NCBI RefSeq assembly: GCF_001465345.1
Contig: NZ_CP013655.1
Coordinates: 2,738,102 to 2,802,101, forward strand
From: Enterococcus rotai
GTDB lineage: Bacteria > Bacillota > Bacilli > Lactobacillales > Enterococcaceae
Reading direction: 5' to 3'
Length of the DNA stretch: 64,000 nt
A program made the translations under genes and the position numbers. The notes under the pieces were generated by a model. That model was not told where the DNA came from. It was given only the letters and a program-made list of their open reading frames with translations, and did no database searches. Positions 58,776-64,000 of this stretch are shown one piece after another. How positions within the stretch are numbered: the first letter of the stretch is position 1; each line of letters opens with the position of its first letter.

Positions 58776-61112
58776 TCATTCAGGAGATGATCGTCGCCTG
58801 AATGAATTATTTTGTATAACGGGTGGTCCTGAAGATGATTGTGGTGGTTCACTGTTTGCCGGCTCTTCACTTGGCGTACTTGACGCTGGTGGTTCTGTTG
58901 GTGGTGTAGATGAAGCTGGCGGTTCACTAGATTGAGATGTTGGTGGTTCTGTTTGTGATGGAACAGTAGAACTGCTTGTAGTTGCAGGTTCAGAACTGAT
59001 AGGCGTTTCCCAAGAGGAAGACGTATCATAGCCTGTCGTACTTGAAGGCAATAGTTGCTCTTCATAAGCACCTTTAACATAGAGTTCACTACCAGAGCGA
59101 ATCACGGTATCTGGCATAGTCCAATCATCATTAGCAACACCTTCTGATAGATAAGTCATCATTTCTCTGTAAACATCAGAAGCAGTGCCCCAGTATTCAT
59201 AAGGAATAGGCGTTAAACGCTGCTTGTAGCCTGTCCAGACAGAAACTGCATAATGAGGCGTATAACCGACAAACGTGCTGTCAGGTGCAATACTGGATGA
59301 TTCAGAGACGCCAATATTGGCAAGATCGGCATCCGTATAATTAGCTGTCCCAGTTTTTCCGGCTTGGATCAATCCAGGTACACCTGCATTGAAGGCTGTC
59401 CCACCAGAAATAACATCTTTCAGCATGTCTGTCATCATGTAAGCCGTAGAATCTTTCATCGCACGTTTACTTTCTGTTTCAATGACATCTTCAGAGCCAT
59501 CTTGATAGACGACTTTGTTGACGTAATGTGGTTTGTTGTAGACACCCATATTTGCAAAAGCAGCGTAGGCAGCAGCTAATTTTAAGGAAGAAACACCATA
59601 TTTATTACCGCCTAAATCACTGGTATTACTAGAAATCGCATTAGCGGCAACTATTTCTTTAAACTCGATCCCTAAATCTTTAAGAAAGGCTGCAGATTTG
59701 TCACTACCAACAGCATCGAAGGTTTGAATTGCTGTCGTGTTACGAGAATACATGATTGCTTTACGCATTGTAAGTGCACCATAATATTGCATATCTGCAT
59801 TTGTAACAGGAATGTTCGTCCCTTCATAGGTAGTTGGTTTATCCATCATGATACGACCAGTTGAATAATTTAAGTTTTCGATAGCTGGGCCATAATCGGC
59901 TATCGGTTTCATTGTTGAGCCGACATCACGGTCAGTTTCGATCGCTTTATTACTGCCTAACTGAACATCATCAGGAATATTTCGTCCGCCAATTTGGGCT
60001 TTGACTTGACCTGTTTTTACATCGATTACAGTTGAAGCTACTTGGAGATCTTGGTCAGGATATTCTACATAAGTATCACTATTGATAATATCATAAAGAC
60101 GCTTTTGTGCATTCATATCAAGATTGGTATGGATATCTAAACCATCTGTGTAAGGGTTTTTGCCCATGCTTTCTACTTCAGCAATGACTTCTCTAATATA
60201 GTTATCAACGATCTTGCGATTTTCATTTGACTGTTTCAACGGTTGTAGACCATCGTCGATCGGTGTTGCTTTTGCATCTTCGTATTCTTTTTGCGTGATT
60301 TTATCGTTTTCTTTCATAGTATATAAAACGACATCACGACGTTCTTTCGCAACATCTGGTTTTACATATGGATCATAGTCATTTGGTGCTTGTGGCATAC
60401 CGGCAAGCAAAGCCGTTTGTGGAAGATTAAGTTCAGCTAAGGGTTTTCCAAAATAGGATTGTGCAGCTGTCTCCATGCCATATAAGCCATTAGCCATGTA
60501 TACCTTATTGATGTAATACGTTAAAATTTCTTCTTTTGATTTTTCTTTTTCTAATTCAATCGCAAGCCAAGCTTCTTGTGCTTTTCGTTTAAGGTTTTGA
60601 TCTTTCTCTTTTGTAGAGAAGTAAGAAAGTTTGATCAATTGCTGTGTCAGCGTACTACCACCTTGTAAACCGCCTGTTTTAAAATTCGAAAAAGCAGAGC
60701 CGAGAATTCGAATCGGATCAACACCGCTATGCTTGTAAAAACGCTTATCTTCGACCGATACAACTGCGTCTTTCAACAATTGTGGAACATCAGTTGGTTT
60801 GATCATCTCACGTTTTTCCGCACCTAATTCTTCAAAAACCTCATTATTTGCATCATAGAGTTTTGAAGACACAGTGGCGCTTAGCTTATCATCTTCTAAT
60901 TTAGGGGCGTCTTTTGCATATGACCAGAAAAGGCCTATTCCCGCTAGCAAACCTAAGACACCAAGTAAAACCAATCCTAGAAATAGTTTTAAGAGAATTC
61001 GTTTCTTCTTAGGTTTTTTACCACCATTAGTAGGTGGTGTATTTTCAGTATTGTTCGTTCCAGAAGTATGTCCGTGCCTGGCTGCACGTGAGCCTATTTC
61101 ATCAGTTGTCAT
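58776..61112 (-). CDS. pbp1A: class A penicillin-binding protein 1A
   Basis: A 778-residue bifunctional wall synthase. Membrane anchor at about 38-60 (LKLFLGLVLLGVLGLLAG); glycosyltransferase domain with EDKRFYKHSG and GGSTLTQQLIK; transpeptidase with Ser in STMKP near 410, SRN in YSRNTTAIQ and KTGT in AGKTGTANY. The C-terminal tail of about 80 residues is Ser/Thr/Pro/Glu low complexity with repeated EPPASSTP-type units. The start is ATG 61112 after AAAGGAG, overlapping recU by 11 bases; length agrees with enterococcal PBP1A. Confidence 0.96.
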   Translation of the reverse strand: MTTDEIGSRAARHGHTSGTNNTENTPPTNGGKKPKKKRILLKLFLGLVLLGVLGLLAGIGLFWSYAKDAPKLEDDKLSATVSSKLYDANNEVFEELGAEKREMIKPTDVPQLLKDAVVSVEDKRFYKHSGVDPIRILGSAFSNFKTGGLQGGSTLTQQLIKLSYFSTKEKDQNLKRKAQEAWLAIELEKEKSKEEILTYYINKVYMANGLYGMETAAQSYFGKPLAELNLPQTALLAGMPQAPNDYDPYVKPDVAKERRDVVLYTMKENDKITQKEYEDAKATPIDDGLQPLKQSNENRKIVDNYIREVIAEVESMGKNPYTDGLDIHTNLDMNAQKRLYDIINSDTYVEYPDQDLQVASTVIDVKTGQVKAQIGGRNIPDDVQLGSNKAIETDRDVGSTMKPIADYGPAIENLNYSTGRIMMDKPTTYEGTNIPVTNADMQYYGALTMRKAIMYSRNTTAIQTFDAVGSDKSAAFLKDLGIEFKEIVAANAISSNTSDLGGNKYGVSSLKLAAAYAAFANMGVYNKPHYVNKVVYQDGSEDVIETESKRAMKDSTAYMMTDMLKDVISGGTAFNAGVPGLIQAGKTGTANYTDADLANIGVSESSSIAPDSTFVGYTPHYAVSVWTGYKQRLTPIPYEYWGTASDVYREMMTYLSEGVANDDWTMPDTVIRSGSELYVKGAYEEQLLPSSTTGYDTSSSWETPISSEPATTSSSTVPSQTEPPTSQSSEPPASSTPPTEPPASSTPSEEPANSEPPQSSSGPPVIQNNSFRRRSSPE

Positions 61113-61743
61113 TAATCGCAACTCCTTTGTTTGATTGAATATGTTGCCGGACTGCATCCAAGTATGGTACTCGAGGTGCAATGCCAATTTGGATTTCTAT
61201 CCCATTTTTTTCAATAATAGATAAAGGCAACGATTTTTTTCCAGTACTTTCTTGTTCTGACCAATAGGTTACTAAATCTTCCCCGCTAAAAAAGAAACAT
61301 CTATTCAATGAAGAAAACCACATTAGTACAAAGCAAATTCCTTTTTGTGCCAAACATTGCTGAATATGGTCGATCTGGTGTTGGTGAAAGTTTTTTAAAG
61401 GGAAAGACGTTTTATTCTTCGTTTCTTTCGCTTCAAAATCCAGATAATAGCCATTGTAGACGCCGTTATAATCGGTCGTGGAGGCTTGTCTAAAGTAAGC
61501 TTCCTTGATTACGGCAGCACTGCGGCTTGGATAATCAACTTTGACAATTTGAACGGGAGTTGGCTTTTTATGAATGACCGCAGTATTGCGCGATAAATAA
61601 AAAGCATTACTTTTATTGATTTCTTCTTCGAAATCCATCCCTCGTTTACCAAATTGAATTGATTTGCGCTTTTTTACTTGTTTTTTTGATTGTGGTGCCT
61701 CATGATTATTATAGGGAGTACCATTAGGATAATGAAAAGCCAT
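61102..61743 (-). CDS. recU: Holliday junction resolvase RecU
   Basis: A 213-residue nuclease: RGMDFEEEINKSNAFYL near residue 35, PTPVQIVKVDYPSRS, and the catalytic core TDYNGVYNGYYLDFEAKE (Asp, Glu-x-Lys). It cuts recombination intermediates and helps chromosome segregation. The start is ATG 61743 after AGGAGTG. Operon with pbp1A, as in Bacillus (recU-ponA). Confidence 0.96.
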   Translation of the reverse strand: MAFHYPNGTPYNNHEAPQSKKQVKKRKSIQFGKRGMDFEEEINKSNAFYLSRNTAVIHKKPTPVQIVKVDYPSRSAAVIKEAYFRQASTTDYNGVYNGYYLDFEAKETKNKTSFPLKNFHQHQIDHIQQCLAQKGICFVLMWFSSLNRCFFFSGEDLVTYWSEQESTGKKSLPLSIIEKNGIEIQIGIAPRVPYLDAVRQHIQSNKGVAINDN

Positions 61744-61804
61744 TTCTATCACACTCCTAGCCAACATTATAACAAAAAATCTTTATGAAAGAAAAGGAAT
61801 GTCT

Positions 61805-62347
61805 ATGGAAAACGTAAAAACACTTTATGTGACTGGTTATAAAAGCTTTGAAATCGGGGCTTTTCAAGACAATGACCCTAAAATTACAGTTATTAAAAAT
61901 GTATTAAAAAAAGAAATTATAGGCTATTTGGACACTGGATTAGAGTGGGTTTTAGTTTCTGGCAACCTTGGAACAGAGATTTGGGCAGCAGAAGTTGTGG
62001 CAGAATTGAAAAATGATTACCCAGAATTAAAATTAGGACTGATTTATCCATTTAAAGAATTTGGAAGTAACTGGAATGAAAAAAATCGGGCAAATTTAGA
62101 AAAAATTGAACTTTTAGCAGATTTTGTGGAGTCTGTCAGTCATCAGCCGTATAAATCTCCAGCGCAATTAAAAATGCATACTCGGTTTTTATTAGATCAT
62201 TCCGGCGCTAGTTTGCTTGTTTATGATAAGGAATATCCTGGTAAGACGGAGTATTTTTTAAAGGATGCAGAACTTTTTTCTGAGAAATTTCCCTATGAAA
62301 TCCGCCTAATAACAATGGATGATTTACAAAACTCGATGGAATCGTGA
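61805..62347 (+). CDS. ypsA: YpsA-like SLOG-family protein (DUF1273)
   Basis: A 180-residue SLOG/Rossmann-like protein: LYVTGYKSFEIGAF at the start, EWVLVSGNLGTEIWAAEV near 45 and GASLLVYDKEYPGKTEYF near 135, fitting YpsA. YpsA affects cell division in Firmicutes and lies next to gpsB, as here. The start is ATG 61805, after AAAGGA; ATG 61799 is too close. Nucleotide or sugar-nucleotide binding is inferred from the fold. Confidence 0.93.
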   Translation: MENVKTLYVTGYKSFEIGAFQDNDPKITVIKNVLKKEIIGYLDTGLEWVLVSGNLGTEIWAAEVVAELKNDYPELKLGLIYPFKEFGSNWNEKNRANLEKIELLADFVESVSHQPYKSPAQLKMHTRFLLDHSGASLLVYDKEYPGKTEYFLKDAELFSEKFPYEIRLITMDDLQNSMES

Positions 62348-62441
62348 GAATCTGTTTGATTTTCTGACGATTTTCCGATACAATAATGCTGTTGAACTAT
62401 GAACTTTTATCCTAATCAAAGAAAACTAATGAGGTGTAAGT

Positions 62442-62876
62442 ATGGCAAATTTAGTATACAGTCCAAAAGATATTTTACAAAAAGAATTTAAAACAAAAAT
62501 GCGCGGTTATGATCCAGTTGAAGTTGATGAATTTTTAGATAACGTGATCAAAGATTATGAAGCGTACAACAAAGAGCTTTTAACATTGCAAGAAGAAAAC
62601 AATCGCTTACTAGCTAAAATTGATCAAGCATCTAAAGTACAACAAGCGATGCCATCACGTAGCACACAAGAAATGCCGAAAAGTGCTGCTGTCACAAACT
62701 TTGATATTCTAAAACGTTTGTCTAATTTAGAGCGTGAAGTATTTGGCAAAAAATTAGATGACACTCCTGCTTCAAACCCGATTTCAGGGATGAGCCATTC
62801 TAATCCATATGAAAGTAATTTGCATCATAACTCATATGAACGTGAAATTGATAACTCTGAAACACGTCAATTTTAA
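62442..62876 (+). CDS. gpsB: cell-division coordination protein GpsB
   Basis: A 144-residue DivIVA-like protein: membrane-binding N-terminus ([20 protein letters not shown]), a coiled coil to about residue 65 and a second helical domain ([19 protein letters not shown]), with an Asn/Ser/His-rich tail. It links division and wall synthesis enzymes such as PBP1A, which is encoded nearby. The start is ATG 62442 after GAGGTG. The tail is longer than in Bacillus. Confidence 0.96.
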   Translation: MANLVYSPKDILQKEFKTKMRGYDPVEVDEFLDNVIKDYEAYNKELLTLQEENNRLLAKIDQASKVQQAMPSRSTQEMPKSAAVTNFDILKRLSNLEREVFGKKLDDTPASNPISGMSHSNPYESNLHHNSYEREIDNSETRQF

Positions 62877-62887
62877 TTTTTCTTAAT

Positions 62888-63326
62888 AACTTTTTGTAAT
62901 TTTCGGGTGATCGCGGTTTGAATTTATTCAGGCTGAGGAAAGTCCATGCTCGCACAGACTGAGATGTCTGTAGTGTTCGTGCTTAGCGAAATCATAAGCT
63001 AAGGTACTTGATATAGTAAGATGGGTAAGTTTTCGAACAAGCTGATTTTGCTATTTAGAGTAACGGCAGGAAAAATGACTAAGGTTTCGGCTATGTCAAA
63101 GTACCCTTGAAAGTGCCACAGTGACGAAGCAATTTTGGAAACGGAATTGGTGGAACGCGGTAAACCCCTCGAGCGAGCAACCCAAACAATGGTAGGGGCG
63201 CTCTTCTAAAGGAAATGAACGAGTAGAAGAGGCAGAATTATTTCTGCAGATAGATGATGACCGTCGTATGTCTTTCCCTGAGAGGCATTCGATACAGAAC
63301 ATGGCTTACAGAAAATTACAATTATT
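62888..63326 (+). ncRNA. rnpB: RNase P RNA (type B)
   Basis: Conserved blocks in order: GAGGAAAGTCCATGCTCGCAC, AGCGAAATCATAAGCTAAGG, ACGGCAGGAAAA, CTTGAAAGTGCCACAGTGACG, TGGAACGCGGTAAACCCCTC, GAGCGAGCAACCCAA, AGATAGATGATGACCG and ACAGAACATGGCTTACAGAA. The ends pair (TGTAATTTTC with GAAAATTACA). Ends are estimated. Gene order gpsB-rnpB-ypsC is the Firmicute standard. Confidence 0.96.
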
Positions 63327-63331
63327 CAGGA

Positions 63332-63366
63332 TGACCTTCCAACTCTGTTGTGAAGGCTTTTTTTAA
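63332..63366 (+). terminator. rnpB terminator
   Basis: CCTTC-AAC / GT-GAAGG stem with a short loop followed by CTTTTTTT. Confidence 0.85.
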
Positions 63367-63428
63367 AGTAAGAAATCATTTCAGATAGATAATCAAGTCG
63401 TTCTTAAATAAGAACAAGGGGAGATACG

Positions 63429-64000
63429 ATGACAAAAGAAAAAACATTCAAGCTTGTTGCAACAGCAGCGAGTGGTTTAGAAGCATTAGTAGGAAAAGAA
63501 CTACGTGATTTAGGGATTCCTTGTGAAGTCGAAAATGGGAAAGCCTTATTTGAAGGGACAATGGAAACGATTGCTACAGCTAACTTGTGGTTACGCACGG
63601 CGGATCGAATCAAGATTATTGTTGGTGAATTCGATGCATTTAGTTTTGATGAGTTATTTGAAAAAGTCAAAGCCTTGCCTTGGGAAGATTATTTACCAAT
63701 GGATGCTGAATTTCCAGTAGCTGGTAAATCAATCAAATCTAAACTATATAGTACACCTGACTGTCAATCGATTACTAAAAAAGCGATCGTCAATCGTTTA
63801 AGGGAAGTCTATCATCGTCCAGCAACTGTTCCTTTAGCAGAAACGGGCGCATTTTTCCAACTAGAGGTAGCTCTTTTGAAAGATCATGTGACAGTTACTA
63901 TCGATACAACAGGTCCTAGTTTATTTAAACGAGGCTATCGGATTGAAAAGGGTGGAGCTCCTTTGAAAGAGAACATGGCTGCGGCTTTAGTGATGCTGAC
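63429..64000 (+). CDS. THUMP-domain 23S rRNA methyltransferase (YpsC/RlmL-like), N-terminal part
   Basis: The first 190 residues of a class I SAM-dependent RNA methyltransferase that runs past the window. Blocks: KLVATAASGLEALVGKELRDL, LWLRTADRIKIIVGEF, LYSTPDCQSITKKAIVNRL and VTVTIDTTGPSLFKRGYR, which form the ferredoxin-like and THUMP domains of YpsC. The start is ATG 63429 after AAGGGGAG. The methyltransferase domain is outside the window; only its lead LKENMAAALVML is visible. Confidence 0.93.
   Translation, partial: MTKEKTFKLVATAASGLEALVGKELRDLGIPCEVENGKALFEGTMETIATANLWLRTADRIKIIVGEFDAFSFDELFEKVKALPWEDYLPMDAEFPVAGKSIKSKLYSTPDCQSITKKAIVNRLREVYHRPATVPLAETGAFFQLEVALLKDHVTVTIDTTGPSLFKRGYRIEKGGAPLKENMAAALVML

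Noticed and set aside
58769-59089. 106-residue minus-strand ORF rich in His/Gln/Leu
   Set aside because: It is another frame of the low-complexity tail of pbp1A; the composition follows from the repeat codons.

Overview
The window is a low-GC Firmicute chromosome segment, almost certainly an Enterococcus. The reasons are a complete ntp-type Na+ V-ATPase operon very close to that of E. hirae, an agmatine-deiminase operon, a tmRNA with the tag (A)AKNTNNTFALAA, a type-B RNase P RNA, and the conserved block recU-pbp1A / ypsA-gpsB-rnpB-ypsC. I cannot fix the species from sequence alone. It does not look like E. faecalis itself, because the agmatine operon carries a second aguA and an RpiR-type regulator, an order I remember from Listeria, instead of a LuxR-type aguR.

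Layout. 1-0.7 kb: 3' part of a GH1 6-phospho-beta-glucosidase. 0.9-7.5 kb: agmatine catabolism (ptcA-aguD-aguA-aguC-aguA2-rpiR), with aguA2 lacking key catalytic residues. 7.5-9.5 kb: a small membrane peptide gene, an odd tRNA-like element, fRMsr, a VOC protein and an SMR transporter. 9.6-13.3 kb: ssrA followed by accessory DNA (lipoprotein, secreted papain-like protease, phage-like genes, many terminators), possibly the remnant of an element inserted at ssrA. 13.4-17.6 kb: an AdhR-type MerR regulator and three promoters with 19-bp spacers, each carrying the same operator, in front of an aldo/keto reductase, an MBL hydrolase and a histidine phosphatase. 15.9-21.2 kb: RpiR regulator, beta-glucoside PTS gene with an in-frame amber codon, and a full-length 6-phospho-beta-glucosidase. 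21.3-24.1 kb: LysR regulator divergent from an acetyltransferase, a cyclophilin-like protein and an SDR. 24.4-29.2 kb: large membrane protein, an Rgg-like regulator facing a tiny hydrophobic peptide gene, and two homologous candidate small RNAs. 29.2-38.5 kb: structured leader and ntpF-I-K-E-C-G-A-B-D, with long imperfect hairpins in two gaps between genes. 38.5-45.9 kb: serine hydrolase, then fbp-ppsR-ccpN divergent from ppdK, with CcpN-like boxes between them. 46-51.3 kb: serine hydrolase, lysA, alpha/beta hydrolase, a paired small DMT transporter, small peptide genes and a broken lipoprotein gene. 51.4-56.9 kb: SufT-like protein, an XRE-cupin regulator and a probable murein-peptide salvage set (Ala-Glu epimerase, transglutaminase-like protein, oligopeptide-binding lipoprotein). 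56.9-64 kb: pyrG with a CTP-type attenuator, pbp1A/recU, ypsA, gpsB, rnpB and the start of a THUMP methyltransferase.

Systems that deserve attention are the AdhR-like three-promoter regulon, the Rgg-like/peptide pair with its flanking small-RNA family, the tRNA-like element at 7726-7814, the degenerate AguA2, the hairpin family inside the ntp operon, the CcpN/PpsR/Fbp/PPDK module, and the two genes interrupted by single in-frame stops (bglP and a lipoprotein). Start codons were chosen from Shine-Dalgarno spacing; several are TTG or GTG. All functions are read from motifs and remembered family features; no database search was run.
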